Shown: positions 19,005-27,433, counted from the first letter of the stretch. The stretch is 64,000 nucleotides of DNA from Acidobacteria bacterium Mor1 (GCA_001664505.1 CP011806.1:2518904-2582903); one strand, 5' to 3'. Translations and numbers: made by a program. The notes: generated from the letters alone by a model not told the origin.

Positions 19005-19621
19005 ACCGGCCCTCGATCCTGCGCGTCGGGTTGACCGGCGGGATCGCCAGCGGCAAGAGCACCATCGCCGGCTTCTTCGAGGAGTTCGGTGCCTTGACCC
19101 TCGACGGCGACCTGTTGGCCCACGAGGTGATGAACGCCGGCGGCTGCGCCCACGACGAGGTGGTGGCGGCGTTCGGCGAGGAGATCGTGCTCCCCGACGG
19201 CCGGATCGACCGCCCCGCCCTGGGCGCCCGGGTGTTCGCCGACCCCGAGGCGTTGAGCCGGCTGAACGCCATCGTGCATCCGCGAGTTCATGAAGAGTTG
19301 AAGCGCCGCATCGAGGCGTACGTTGCCGGCGGCGGTGAGTCTACGATCGCGGTGTTCCACGCGGCGCTGATCGTCGAATCCGGCGGCTACCGCAACATGG
19401 ACCGGCTGATCGTCGCGTTCTGCTCCCGGGAGACCCAGGTCGCCCGGGTGATGCAGCGTGGATTGTCCGAGGCCGAGGCGCTGGCCCGTATCGCCGCCCA
19501 GTCGTCCAACGAGACCAAGCTGGCCCTGGCGGACTACTCGATCAACACCGAGGCGAGCCTGGAACAGACCCGGAAAGCCGCCCGGGAGATCCACCGGCGG
19601 CTGCTGGATCGGGCCGGCTAG
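19001..19621 (+). CDS. coaE: Dephospho-CoA kinase CoaE
   Basis: CoaE phosphorylates dephospho-CoA in the last step of coenzyme A synthesis. The P-loop GLTGGIASGKST sits at the N-terminus, followed by LTLDGDLLAHEVMN (family D-x-D) and RLNAIVHPRVHEEL. The start is unusual. TTG 19031 would begin at TGGIASGKS and lose the first beta strand. The frame upstream has no ATG/GTG/TTG, but CTG 19001 overlaps the folD stop (CTGA) and lies 7 bases after GGGAG. I therefore use CTG 19001 (206 residues); CTG 19019 or TTG 19031 remain possible. Confidence 0.85.
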   Translation: MNRPSILRVGLTGGIASGKSTIAGFFEEFGALTLDGDLLAHEVMNAGGCAHDEVVAAFGEEIVLPDGRIDRPALGARVFADPEALSRLNAIVHPRVHEELKRRIEAYVAGGGESTIAVFHAALIVESGGYRNMDRLIVAFCSRETQVARVMQRGLSEAEALARIAAQSSNETKLALADYSINTEASLEQTRKAAREIHRRLLDRAG

Positions 19622-19667
19622 CCGCGGCAAACCCGCTCCGGCAAAGCACTTCCACTCGCCGCACCGC

Positions 19668-19688
19668 TCGTTAGTCGATAGCTAACGA
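19668..19688. repeat. Short inverted repeat between coaE and the hibernation-factor gene
   Basis: TCGTTAG and CTAACGA form 7-bp arms around a 7-base spacer. No T-tract follows, so it is a weak terminator at best; it could be an operator for the gene at 19771. Confidence 0.35.
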
Positions 19689-19738
19689 TAGGCCTCGATT
19701 TATCTATTCGACCGAACGCTCTCCCGCCTGTAGCTTAA

Positions 19739-19763
19739 TCCTCCTGCAAACGAAAACGGAGGA
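19739..19763 (+). promoter_or_regulatory. Leader hairpin that masks the Shine-Dalgarno sequence
   Basis: TCCTCC (19739-19744) is exactly complementary to GGAGGA (19758-19763), which is the SD of the gene starting at 19771; the loop is 13 bases. Pairing would hide the ribosome-binding site, a layout compatible with translational control. Confidence 0.45.
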
Positions 19764-19770
19764 GAAGACA

Positions 19771-20121
19771 ATGAATGTCGAGATCCGGTCCCACCGCACC
19801 TGCCTCAGCCCCAAGGTCCGCAACCGCGTCGAGAACCGGGCCGAGCGGTCTCTGAGCCGCGCTGCCGCCGGCGGCGACCTCCGGGTACAGCTGAGCCAGC
19901 GGGACGCCGACCATCCCCGCCCCGGCTCCCTCTGCCGCCTGCTGCTGGTCCGGCCGGGCCGCAACCCGGTGCTGGCCTCGGCCTCCGACCCCGATCTGTT
20001 TTCCGCCATCGACAAGGCTTTCGACCGGATGACCCGGCGGGTCCGCAACGACAAGGACCCTCGCTGGGCCCGGCGCATTCTCCGGCGTGGCGCGGCCCCG
20101 AGCCGCCTGGCCACCGCTTGA
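19771..20121 (+). CDS. Short HPF/RaiA-family ribosome hibernation protein
   Basis: The 116-residue protein has the beta-alpha-beta-beta-beta-alpha order of the HPF/RaiA (sigma54-modulation) domain: MNVEIRSHRTCLSPKVRNRVENRAERSL, a middle strand pair, then DPDLFSAIDKAFDRMTRRVRND, which is the most recognisable segment. It is of the short type with no dimerisation domain. A strong SD (GGAGGAG) precedes it and may be masked by the hairpin at 19739-19763. Family members bind the 30S decoding region and silence or store ribosomes. The stop overlaps the TTG start of the barrel gene. Confidence 0.75.
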   Translation: MNVEIRSHRTCLSPKVRNRVENRAERSLSRAAAGGDLRVQLSQRDADHPRPGSLCRLLLVRPGRNPVLASASDPDLFSAIDKAFDRMTRRVRNDKDPRWARRILRRGAAPSRLATA

Positions 20122-20681
20122 GACAACTCTGCCCCCTCTCCGCTGCCTGCGTCGGGGCGATGGTCGTCCTGGCGCAGGCGGTTTCCCCGGTGGCCGCCGA
20201 GTCGACGACCTACATCGGTTTCGGCGTCGGCTACTCCGAGGAAAAAGACGTCCTGCGCAACAACGACTTCGAGAGCAACGACGTCGGCGCCAAGTTGTTC
20301 GGCGGCATCCTGTTCAACGAGCTGATCGCCCTGGAGGTCGGCTACTACGACTACGGGGACTTCCGGCAACAGGTCGGGAGCGACTTGATCGAGCAGGAGG
20401 TCGAGGCGCTGGTGGTCATGGCCCGCGGCCGCCTACCCCTTAGCGACCGCTTCTACTTCTCACCCAAGCTCGGTGCCGCAGTGTTCCGCTCGGACTCGCT
20501 GATCCGTAGCGCCGGCGGCGTGGCCCGTGAGGTCGAGGAAGACGCCAGCCTCGCCTGGGGCATCGGCTTCGGCGTGGAGCTCACGCGACGCTTCGATCTG
20601 CGCATCGAGATCGAGAGCCTCGACTCCGAGAGCACCAAGGAGGTCGAGCTCTACTCGGCGAGTTTCGAGTACCGCTTCTAG
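20118..20681 (+). CDS. Outer-membrane beta-barrel protein (OmpA/OmpW-like)
   Basis: The start is TTG 20118, overlapping the previous stop by 4 bases; it gives a good signal peptide ending PVAAES (cleavage near residue 28). The 187-residue protein alternates polar and apolar strands (TYIGFGVGYSEEKD, LIALEVGYYDYGDF, FYFSPKLGAAVFRS) and ends SASFEYRF with the C-terminal Phe expected for BAM-assembled barrels. This fits an eight-stranded barrel of the OMP_b-brl type. An ATG at 20160 would cut off the signal's charged part. Confidence 0.8.
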   Translation: MRQLCPLSAACVGAMVVLAQAVSPVAAESTTYIGFGVGYSEEKDVLRNNDFESNDVGAKLFGGILFNELIALEVGYYDYGDFRQQVGSDLIEQEVEALVVMARGRLPLSDRFYFSPKLGAAVFRSDSLIRSAGGVAREVEEDASLAWGIGFGVELTRRFDLRIEIESLDSESTKEVELYSASFEYRF

Positions 20682-20701
20682 CCGGCGAGACCGGCCGGGG
20701 C

Positions 20702-21229
20702 TCAGTTGAAACTGACCGGGCGCACCGTGTCGGTGAAGTCGTCGTAGTAGAGCTGCGGCGGACCGGAGCCGACCTTGATCCACATGTCCGGGAACGGGTC
20801 GCCGTCCAGATCGTTGTCGAACGCCTGGTGGGCGTAGGCGTAGATCAAGGGCTCGGGGTAGAACGGCTCGAGCCGCAGGATGTAATAAGTGTACTTGCGA
20901 GAGCCCGCGGGGAGCGTCTTCCCCTGGCCGGGCAGGGTGAACGGCTCGTCCCAGGGGTAGATCTGAAAGGCGTAGACCCAACTTCCGAACTGGGTCCCCG
21001 GCGGGAAGTATGTCCCCGCGTCCCGCTGGTACATCAGCTGATCGTCGGAGATGGTGCGCAGGGTGTGCAGCATGCGGCCGCGATGACTCTGGTGGATCGC
21101 ACGCTGGGCCACCGGGATGGCCAGGGCCGCGATGACCGACAGGATCACCAGGGAGATCATCACCTCGATCAGCGAGTAGCCGGCGGCCCGGCGCAGGCGC
21201 GCGGCCCAGGAGTTCTTCTCGGCGCTCAT
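20702..21229 (-). CDS. Type IV pilin-like / pseudopilin protein
   Basis: A prepilin signal is clear: a short basic leader ending at Gly17, then YSLIEVMISLVILSVIAALA with Glu at +5 of the mature protein. This is the site for a prepilin peptidase and the hydrophobic assembly helix. The 175-residue protein is otherwise unlike the major pilins: IYPWDEPFTLPGQG and DNDLDGDPFPDMWIKVG suggest a GspG-like calcium loop. It starts inside the stop of the upstream membrane-protein gene (ATGA), so the two are translated together. Probably a minor pseudopilin of a type II/IV-pilus-like system encoded elsewhere. Confidence 0.85.
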   Translation of the reverse strand: MSAEKNSWAARLRRAAGYSLIEVMISLVILSVIAALAIPVAQRAIHQSHRGRMLHTLRTISDDQLMYQRDAGTYFPPGTQFGSWVYAFQIYPWDEPFTLPGQGKTLPAGSRKYTYYILRLEPFYPEPLIYAYAHQAFDNDLDGDPFPDMWIKVGSGPPQLYYDDFTDTVRPVSFN

Positions 21230-21783
21230 GGTTGTTCCTCGCCGTAGTCCGAGAGGAACGGCCGCATCAGGTTCTGTTCGGAGTCGAAGACGATATCCGG
21301 GCCGTCGGGATCGCTGACCCGGATTCTGAACTCGCCGCTCTCGGCGTCATAGCCGACGCTGCCGGCCGAGGCGCGCACCGACAACCCCTCGGGAAGCATC
21401 GGAGCGAAGTCCGCGGCGTCCGCCGGCAGGAAGCCCCGCTCCTGCTCGTAGCTGCGAACCGCCTCGTTGACGATGATCGCGTCGGCGATCGAGACGGCAC
21501 CGGACATCTGGCGCGACGAGAGCTCGGCGCCGTAGGCGGCTTCGGAACCCTGGGGTGCTGGGGGAGCGGTGCGGCTCAGGTACCAGGCTTCGCCGGCGAT
21601 GACGGCCAGGCCGGCCACGCAGAAGACGACGAAGGAGGTGCCGAACTTCCGGCGGCGCGGGGTTCGTACATGCTCCTTGGCGTCCCGCTTGGCCTGCTGC
21701 ACATCACGGACAACCTTCTCGACGAGAGCCTTGTCGTCGAAGACCGGCTCCTGCCCCTTGACCGCCTCGGTATCCTGCGCCAT
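21226..21783 (-). CDS. Single-pass membrane protein coupled to the pilin-like gene
   Basis: The 185-residue protein has a charged cytoplasmic N-terminus (VRDVQQAKRDAKEHVRTPRRRKFG), one membrane helix (SFVVFCVAGLAVIAGEAWYL, about residues 49-69) and an extracytoplasmic domain. That domain has repeats of the type AIIVNEAVRSYEQERGFLPADAADFAPMLPEGL, which resembles the variable part of pseudopilins. I do not recognise a named family. Its stop overlaps the pilin start, so it probably assists or partners that pilin. Confidence 0.75.
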   Translation of the reverse strand: MAQDTEAVKGQEPVFDDKALVEKVVRDVQQAKRDAKEHVRTPRRRKFGTSFVVFCVAGLAVIAGEAWYLSRTAPPAPQGSEAAYGAELSSRQMSGAVSIADAIIVNEAVRSYEQERGFLPADAADFAPMLPEGLSVRASAGSVGYDAESGEFRIRVSDPDGPDIVFDSEQNLMRPFLSDYGEEQP

Positions 21784-21903
21784 CCGGACTCCACCCTCCC
21801 GCCAGAGGTGCAGAATCGGCAGATCGCCGCGAAACTTGAGACCTTTTTGCGACGGAAAGCGGACCGGACGGGAACGGATTCGGGGACCCTTCGGCCGCCG
21901 GGC

Positions 21904-22308
21904 CTAGGGAACGACGGTTCCGGCCTTTTCCTCGTCGTCGACGGTCAGCACCTTGTTGCCCTCGCCGATCAGCACCACCTGGGGTTTGTGGCCCCGCACG
22001 TGGCTTTCCTTGACGGCGGCGAAGGCGCAGATGATCAGTTTGTCACCGATCTCGACCAGCCGCGCGGCGGCACCGTTGACGCAGCACTCGCCGCTGCCCG
22101 GTGTGCCCTCGATCAGGTAGGTGGTGAAGCGGTTGCCGTTGTCGACGTCGTAGATGTCGATCTGCTCGTAGGGCAGCATGTCGCAGGCGGCCATCAACTC
22201 GGGGTCGAGGGTCAGGCTACCGACGTACTGGACCTGCCGCTCCGTGACGCGGATGCGGTGGACCTTGGCCCGCAACATCTGGCGGGTGACGATTCCGGTG
22301 TCGGACAT
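21904..22308 (-). CDS. panD: Aspartate 1-decarboxylase PanD
   Basis: PanD makes beta-alanine for pantothenate. The 134-residue zymogen has the self-cleavage site YVGSLTLD with Gly30-Ser31; Ser31 becomes the pyruvoyl cofactor. It also has the downstream signature NGAAARLVEIGDKLIICAFA. The SD is AGAGGAG. On the minus strand a TATAAG box lies at 22368-22363, so it may also be transcribed separately from panBC, which is immediately upstream on the same strand. Confidence 0.95.
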   Translation of the reverse strand: MSDTGIVTRQMLRAKVHRIRVTERQVQYVGSLTLDPELMAACDMLPYEQIDIYDVDNGNRFTTYLIEGTPGSGECCVNGAAARLVEIGDKLIICAFAAVKESHVRGHKPQVVLIGEGNKVLTVDDEEKAGTVVP

Positions 22309-22406
22309 GGCGAAAAACTCCTCTAGGTCGCCCGCGGGTAGAGCGCTGGACGCCTGATTACTCTTATAGCACGAAGGCTCGCCGGCAGCCGGGAGGCCGG
22401 AGACGC

Positions 22407-23255
22407 CTAGCTGACGCGGATCTCCGCGTTGTCCAGCAGCCGGGTTTCACCGGCGTAGACCGCCAGGACCAGCAGCATCTCCCCCTCGACGGCGGTGACC
22501 GGATTGAGGTCCCGGGGATCGACCAGCTCCACGTAGTCCACCTTGAGCAGCGGCTCCGCCTCGATGACCTCCCGGGCGCTGGCCACCACCTCTTCAGGAT
22601 CACGGATACCCTCGGCAACCACGTGGCGGGCCGCCTGCAGCGCCCGGGGGATCGCTCCCGCCGCCCGCCGCTGTTCCACGGTGAGGAACCGGTTGCGGCT
22701 GCTGAGCGCCAGCTCGTCCTCGTCCCGCACGATCGGCAGGACCAGGACCTCCACGTCGATCATCAGGTCCTTGACCAGGCGCTGGATGATCGCCGCCTGC
22801 TGGGCGTCCTTCTGGCCGAAGGCCGCCACGTGGGGGTGGACGATGTTGAGCATCTTGGCCACGATCGTCGTCACGCCGCGGAAGTGCCCGGGCCGGCTCT
22901 TGCCCTCGAGCTTGCGGGACAACCCCTCGACCTCGACGATCGTCGCGTGGCCGTCGGGGTAGACCTCCTCGGGCTCGGGGTGGAACAGGTAGTCGACCCC
23001 CTCGGCGATGCACAGGTCGGCATCCCGCTTGATGTCCCGGGGGTACTGGGAGAGATCCTCCCCCGCTCCGAACTGCTTGGGGTTGACGAAGACCGAGACC
23101 ACGACGATGTCGGCCAGTTCCTTGACCCGGCGAACCAGGGAGAGATGCCCCTCGTGCAGGCTGCCCATGGTCGGCACGAAGCCGATCTTGCGCCCGGACT
23201 CCCGCTCCTTGCGAGCGATCTCCCTCATCGAGAGGATGCGGCGAACGATATCCAT
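22407..23255 (-). CDS. panC: Pantothenate synthetase PanC
   Basis: PanC joins pantoate and beta-alanine with ATP. I choose ATG 23255 (282 residues, MDIVRRILSMREIARKERESG); the longer open frame would overlap panB. Signatures are GFVPTMGSLHEGHLSLVRR (ATP site HxGH), FVNPKQFGAGEDLSQYPR, GHFRGVTTIVAKML, FGQKDAQQAAIIQRLVKDL and LALSSRNRFL. It starts 13 bases after the panB stop, indicating one operon. Confidence 0.96.
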   Translation of the reverse strand: MDIVRRILSMREIARKERESGRKIGFVPTMGSLHEGHLSLVRRVKELADIVVVSVFVNPKQFGAGEDLSQYPRDIKRDADLCIAEGVDYLFHPEPEEVYPDGHATIVEVEGLSRKLEGKSRPGHFRGVTTIVAKMLNIVHPHVAAFGQKDAQQAAIIQRLVKDLMIDVEVLVLPIVRDEDELALSSRNRFLTVEQRRAAGAIPRALQAARHVVAEGIRDPEEVVASAREVIEAEPLLKVDYVELVDPRDLNPVTAVEGEMLLVLAVYAGETRLLDNAEIRVS

Positions 23256-23268
23256 CGAGAGCGACCTC

Positions 23269-24093
23269 TCAGGTGGTTGAAGCGGGCTTGGCCGAGCCGT
23301 AGGTCTCCCGCTCGGCGGGGAACGAACCGTCGCGCACGTCGTCGACCCAGCGACGGATCGCATCGACCTGACTGTCGAGAACGTCGGCGTACTGGCGCAC
23401 GAACTTCGGTGGTTTCTCCGGCAGCAGGCGCAGCAGGTCGTGGAAGACCAGCACCTGGCCGTCGCAGGCCGCGCCGGCGCCGATGCCGATGGTCGGAACC
23501 TCGACCTCGGAGGTGATGCGTTCGGCCAGATCCGCCGGCACCCCTTCGAGCACGATACCGATGACCCCGGCCTCGACCAGGGCGTGGGCGTCCCGCACCA
23601 TCGCCTCGGCGGCCTCGCTCTCGCGGCCCTGGACCTTGAACCCGCCCATCGGCAGCACCGACTGGGGAGTCAGCCCCAGGTGACCCATCACCGGGATCTC
23701 GGCGTTGCGAATCGCCTCGATCATCGGCAACCGCTTGCGGCCACCTTCGAGCTTGACCGCGTCGGCGCCGGAGTCGCGGACCAGCCGCGCGGCGTTGCGC
23801 ACGCTGTCCTCGGGGCTCACGTGGTAGGTCATCCACGGCATGTCGACCACCATCAGCGCCCGTTGACGCCGGCGGCCTACCGCCCGGGCATGGTGCAGGA
23901 TGTCCTCCAGGGTCACCTGGAGGGTGCTGTCGTAGCCCAGGATCACGTTGCCCAGGGAATCGCCGACCAAAAGGCAGTCCACGCCCGCGGCTTCAGCCGC
24001 AACCGTCGTGGCCGCATCGTAGGCGGTCAGCATGACAAGGCGTTCGCCGCCCTTGCGCGCCCGGAAACCGGGAACCGTCAATCTTTCCTTCAT
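23269..24093 (-). CDS. panB: 3-methyl-2-oxobutanoate hydroxymethyltransferase PanB
   Basis: PanB adds a hydroxymethyl group from methylene-THF to ketoisovalerate. The 274-residue protein matches throughout: VMLTAYDAATTVAAEAAGVDCLLVGDSLGNVILGY (with the Mg-binding Asp), DMPWMTYHVSPEDSVRNAARLVRDSGADAVKLEGG, PVMGHLGLTPQSV, and VEVPTIGIGAGAACDGQVLVFHDLL. An SD (AAGGAG) precedes ATG 24093. It heads the panBC pair downstream of the nucleoside kinase gene. Confidence 0.96.
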   Translation of the reverse strand: MKERLTVPGFRARKGGERLVMLTAYDAATTVAAEAAGVDCLLVGDSLGNVILGYDSTLQVTLEDILHHARAVGRRRQRALMVVDMPWMTYHVSPEDSVRNAARLVRDSGADAVKLEGGRKRLPMIEAIRNAEIPVMGHLGLTPQSVLPMGGFKVQGRESEAAEAMVRDAHALVEAGVIGIVLEGVPADLAERITSEVEVPTIGIGAGAACDGQVLVFHDLLRLLPEKPPKFVRQYADVLDSQVDAIRRWVDDVRDGSFPAERETYGSAKPASTT

Positions 24094-24159
24094 GAGGCAC
24101 TCCTTCTCCCCGCCACGCTGCGGCTCGCGCCGCCCGCTCGGTCGAGGGAATTAAGCCGT

Positions 24160-24792
24160 TCAGGAACCCATCGGTTGATAGTACTGCACCCCCCGCTCCA
24201 TCTTGCGAATCTGCTCGATCAGCTCGTCCAGATGCTCTTCACGGTGGACGAAATCGATGGAGGTGGTGTCGATCACCAGCAGCGGTGTCTGGGTGTAGTG
24301 AAAGAAGAAGTAGTTGTAGGCCTTGTTGACCTCGTTGATGTACGCCTCGGAGATCGGCGCCTCGTACTCCCGGTTGCGCTTCTTGATGCGCTCCAGGAGG
24401 CGTGAGGTCTTGGCCTGCAGGTAGATCACCAGATCCGGCTTGGGGACCTGGGGCTCCAGCATGTCGTAGAGCTTGTCGTAGATCAGCAGTTCGCTGTCGT
24501 TGAGATTCAGGTAGGCGAAGATCTTGTCCTTGGGAAAGATGAAGTCGCAGATCGTGATCTGGTTGAACAGATCCCGCTGCTGAAGCTGCTGCAACTGCTG
24601 GTTGCGGGTCAGCAGGAAGAACAGCTGCGCCTGAAAGGCCGCGCCCCCCTTGTCCTCGTAGAAGTCCTTGAGGAACGGGTTCTCGATGTCCTCGAGGACC
24701 TTGTGGGCGTCGAACTTCTTTTCGAGCAGATCGACGAACGAGGTCTTCCCGACACCGATGGGACCCTCGACCGCGATCGACCTGAATTTCAT
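24160..24792 (-). CDS. Deoxynucleoside kinase (dAK/dCK family)
   Basis: The 210-residue protein starts with a P-loop (AVEGPIGVGKTSFVDLLEKKF) and has the family blocks ICDFIFPKDKIFAYLNL (the D-x-F substrate region), PKPDLVIYLQA, the LID-type arginines RLLERIKKRNREYE, and YFFFHYTQTPLLVIDTTSIDFV. This fits salvage kinases that phosphorylate deoxyadenosine, deoxycytidine or deoxyguanosine; which substrate cannot be told. It lies between folK and panB, 24 bases after folK. Confidence 0.9.
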   Translation of the reverse strand: MKFRSIAVEGPIGVGKTSFVDLLEKKFDAHKVLEDIENPFLKDFYEDKGGAAFQAQLFFLLTRNQQLQQLQQRDLFNQITICDFIFPKDKIFAYLNLNDSELLIYDKLYDMLEPQVPKPDLVIYLQAKTSRLLERIKKRNREYEAPISEAYINEVNKAYNYFFFHYTQTPLLVIDTTSIDFVHREEHLDELIEQIRKMERGVQYYQPMGS

Positions 24793-24816
24793 GGAAGCTC
24801 CCGAAGTAGCGCCGAA

Positions 24817-25317
24817 TTATAGCAGGGTGAGGGGCCCGACCCGCTCCACCGCGGGCTCCGCTTCCCGCAGCCGCTCGATCACCGCGGTGATCGGTTCCCC
24901 GGTCTCCGGATGTCGCAGCCCAGGCTCGATCTCGGCCAGTGGGGCCAGCACGAACCGCCGCTGCCACATCCGGGGATGGGGCAGCACCAGCCTGGGGCGG
25001 CACAACCGGTAGGGGCCCATGGTCAGAAGGTCCAGGTCGATGACCCGGGGCTCGTTGGGACGGCCGGTCCGGACCCGGCCCATCCGGCGCTCGACCCCCT
25101 GGAGCCGGTCCAGCAGCCGGAACGGCCGGCGGCCGGCGGAGAGAGCCAGCACCGCGTTGCGGAAGGGGCGGGGATCGTCGCAGTCCACGGCTCCGGTCTC
25201 CCAGATCGAGGAGGCCGCCCGCAGCCGCATTCCCTGCTCCTGGAGCAATTCGAGCGCTTGCCTGAGGTGGCCGTCCCGGTCCCCCAGATTGCTGCCCAGT
25301 CCGACGAGTGCCTTCAC
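24817..25317 (-). CDS. folK: 2-amino-4-hydroxy-6-hydroxymethyldihydropteridine diphosphokinase FolK
   Basis: FolK pyrophosphorylates the pterin in folate synthesis. The 166-residue protein begins KALVGLGSNLGDRDGHL and carries the signature GRVRTGRPNEPRVIDLDLLTMG (Mg-binding Asp-x-Asp) and LVLPHPRMWQRRFVLAPLAEI. It is the first gene of a minus-strand run folK, nucleoside kinase, panB, panC, panD, combining folate and pantothenate synthesis. Confidence 0.95.
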   Translation of the reverse strand: MKALVGLGSNLGDRDGHLRQALELLQEQGMRLRAASSIWETGAVDCDDPRPFRNAVLALSAGRRPFRLLDRLQGVERRMGRVRTGRPNEPRVIDLDLLTMGPYRLCRPRLVLPHPRMWQRRFVLAPLAEIEPGLRHPETGEPITAVIERLREAEPAVERVGPLTLL

Positions 25318-25378
25318 CCCTCCATGGTAGCCAGAAAGGGACCGCCGCCGCGGCCGGGTTGCCCCGCCGACGGGGGTG

Positions 25379-25407
25379 TTGATCGAAACGCCCTACCCCG
25401 CTAAGAT
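25379..25407 (+). promoter_or_regulatory. Sigma70-type promoter for the TPR-glmU transcript
   Basis: TTGATC (25379-25384) and TAAGAT (25402-25407) are separated by 17 bases, placing a start near 25414 and a leader of about 78 bases before ATG 25492. Confidence 0.6.
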
Positions 25408-25491
25408 TCGCGGTTGCCCCGGCCGGTTGAAGGCCCAGGCTCCGCCTCTCGTCCCTCGAGAGCCCGCTCCCATTCGGAGGTACGCGAACCC

Positions 25492-26019
25492 ATGGCTAAG
25501 AAGCAAGCTGTATCCAACCGTTCCGAAGCTTACGAAAAGCTGCTGGCCGACTACGGCAAGGCCGTCGAGGCGGTGCGCAAGGGCGATTTCGCCGGCGCCC
25601 AGAAGCAGCTCGAGGCCCTGCGTTCGCAGACCGGCGAGGAAGACGAGCTGGCCGACCGCATCCGCACCTACCTGACGATCTGCGAGCAGCGCCAGGCCCC
25701 GGCCCAGCCCGAGCCGCAGAACGGTGAGGAGCGCTACCTACGGGCGGTGGTCCTGGCCAACGACGGCCAGCTCGAGCAGTCCCTGCACCTGCTGAACCAG
25801 TGCCTCAACGAGTCTCCCGGCTCCGCCAGCCTGCTCTACGCACGGGCCTCGGTCTGGGCGCTCCAGGGCAACGGACAAGCCGCCGTGGCCGACCTGCAGC
25901 AGGCCATCGCCATCGAGCCCACCCTGCGCTTCCAGGCGACCAACGATCCGGACTTCGAGAAGGTCCGCGACGACGCCTCGTTCATCGACATCATCGAGCC
26001 GACCCCGACCGGAGCCTAA
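25492..26019 (+). CDS. TPR-type protein of unknown function
   Basis: ATG 25492 follows GGAGG by 9 bases and gives 175 residues starting MAKKQAVSNRSEAYEKLL. Two regions resemble tetratricopeptide helices: AYEKLLADYGKAVEAVRKGDFAGAQKQLEAL and RYLRAVVLANDGQLEQSLHLLNQCLNESPGSASLLYARASVWALQGNGQAAVADLQQAIAIEP, the second a clear TPR pair. The protein ends with a DPDFEKVRDDASFIDII segment seen after such repeats. It probably mediates protein contacts. It is one base from glmU, so the two are co-transcribed. Confidence 0.8.
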   Translation: MAKKQAVSNRSEAYEKLLADYGKAVEAVRKGDFAGAQKQLEALRSQTGEEDELADRIRTYLTICEQRQAPAQPEPQNGEERYLRAVVLANDGQLEQSLHLLNQCLNESPGSASLLYARASVWALQGNGQAAVADLQQAIAIEPTLRFQATNDPDFEKVRDDASFIDIIEPTPTGA

Positions 26020-26020
26020 C

Positions 26021-27433
26021 GTGGCCAAGCAATCCCGCTCCCCCCTGACCGTGCTGGTACTCGCAGCCGGTAAGGGCACCCGTATGCGTTCCGACACCAT
26101 CAAGCTGCTCCACGAGGTAGCGGGCCGGCCGATGGTCGCCCACGTCCTCGAGGCGGCCCGGGGCCTCAAGCCGCGGCGCACCATCACCGTCGTCGGCCAC
26201 CAGGCCGACCGGGTCGAGCAGGCGCTGACCGGAGAGAGCGACGCCTTCGTATTGCAGAAGGAACAGCGGGGAACCGGCCATGCCGTGATGCAGGCCGCCG
26301 CCGAGCTGGGCAAGGCCAGGCGGGGCACGGTGCTGATCCTCAACGGCGATCTACCGACCCTGCGCACCGCCACCCTGCGGCGCCTGGTCAACCGCCATCA
26401 GCGCAGCGGGGCCCACATGACCCTGATGAGCGCGGTGCTCGACGACGCCACCGGCTACGGCCGGATCGTGCGCGACGAGAAGGGCGGCTTCCAGCGGATC
26501 GTGGAACACAAGGATGCCGACGCCGCCGAGCGGCAGATTCCAGAGATCAACTGCGGGATCTACTGCGCCCGGATCGACAAGCTGCTGCCGGTGCTGGAGA
26601 AGCTCCGCCCGGACAACGCCCAGGGCGAGTACTACATCACCGACGCCGTGCACTACATGCTCGAGCGCAAGGGGCTGGTCGAGGCGGTCTGCCACGACGA
26701 CGCCGAGGAGGTGCTGGGGGTCAACAACCGTGCCGAACTGGCCCGGGCCTCGGTGACCCTCTACGGCCGCCACGCCGCCGCCCTTCAGGAGCGCGGCGTC
26801 ACCCTGCTCGATGCCTCCCGCACCTGGATCGATCCCCGGGCGCGGGTCGGCGCCGACACGGTGATCTACCCCGACGTCTACATCGAGGGGGCCAGCAAGG
26901 TCGGCAAGCACTGCGTGATCCGCCCGGGCTGCCGGATCTCCGGATCCACCGTGGGCAACGGCTGCGAAATCAAGGACCACAGCGTCGTGCTCGACAGCAA
27001 GATCGGCAACGACGCGGCGGTGGGCCCCTTCGCCCACCTGCGGCCGGGCACCGACCTGGGGGCCGAGGTCAAGATCGGCAACTTCGTCGAGATCAAGAAG
27101 ACCCGCATGGGCAAGGGGGCCAAGGCCTCCCACCTGAGCTACCTGGGAGATGCCGAGATCGGCTCGGGAAGCAACATCGGAGCGGGCACCATCACCTGCA
27201 ACTACGACGGCGTGAACAAGCACCGGACGGAGCTCGGAGCCGGTGTGTTCATCGGCAGCGACACCCAGCTGGTCGCCCCGGTCAAGCTGGGCAAGGGGGC
27301 CTACGTGGGCGCCGGCAGCACGGTGACCCAGGACGTGCCCGCGGGGGCCCTGGCGGTCAGCCGGACCAAACAGACCAATATCAAGGGCTGGGTGGCCCGC
27401 AAGCAGAAGCGCAGGGACAAGGGCTCGAAATAA
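26021..27433 (+). CDS. glmU: Bifunctional UDP-GlcNAc pyrophosphorylase / glucosamine-1-P acetyltransferase GlmU
   Basis: GlmU makes UDP-GlcNAc for peptidoglycan and lipopolysaccharide. The 470-residue protein (GTG start) has the nucleotidyltransferase motif VLAAGKGTRMRSDTIKLLHEVAGRPM, QRGTGHAVMQA and EINCGIYC. It then has a left-handed beta-helix with hexapeptide repeats (VYIEGASKVGKHCVIRPGCRISGSTVG) and the acetyltransferase site HLRPGTDLGAEVKIGNFVEIKK, LGDAEIGSGSNIGAGTITCNYDG. A basic tail (RKQKRRDKGSK) ends it. Gene order with glmS 149 bases downstream groups the amino-sugar pathway. Confidence 0.96.
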   Translation: MAKQSRSPLTVLVLAAGKGTRMRSDTIKLLHEVAGRPMVAHVLEAARGLKPRRTITVVGHQADRVEQALTGESDAFVLQKEQRGTGHAVMQAAAELGKARRGTVLILNGDLPTLRTATLRRLVNRHQRSGAHMTLMSAVLDDATGYGRIVRDEKGGFQRIVEHKDADAAERQIPEINCGIYCARIDKLLPVLEKLRPDNAQGEYYITDAVHYMLERKGLVEAVCHDDAEEVLGVNNRAELARASVTLYGRHAAALQERGVTLLDASRTWIDPRARVGADTVIYPDVYIEGASKVGKHCVIRPGCRISGSTVGNGCEIKDHSVVLDSKIGNDAAVGPFAHLRPGTDLGAEVKIGNFVEIKKTRMGKGAKASHLSYLGDAEIGSGSNIGAGTITCNYDGVNKHRTELGAGVFIGSDTQLVAPVKLGKGAYVGAGSTVTQDVPAGALAVSRTKQTNIKGWVARKQKRRDKGSK

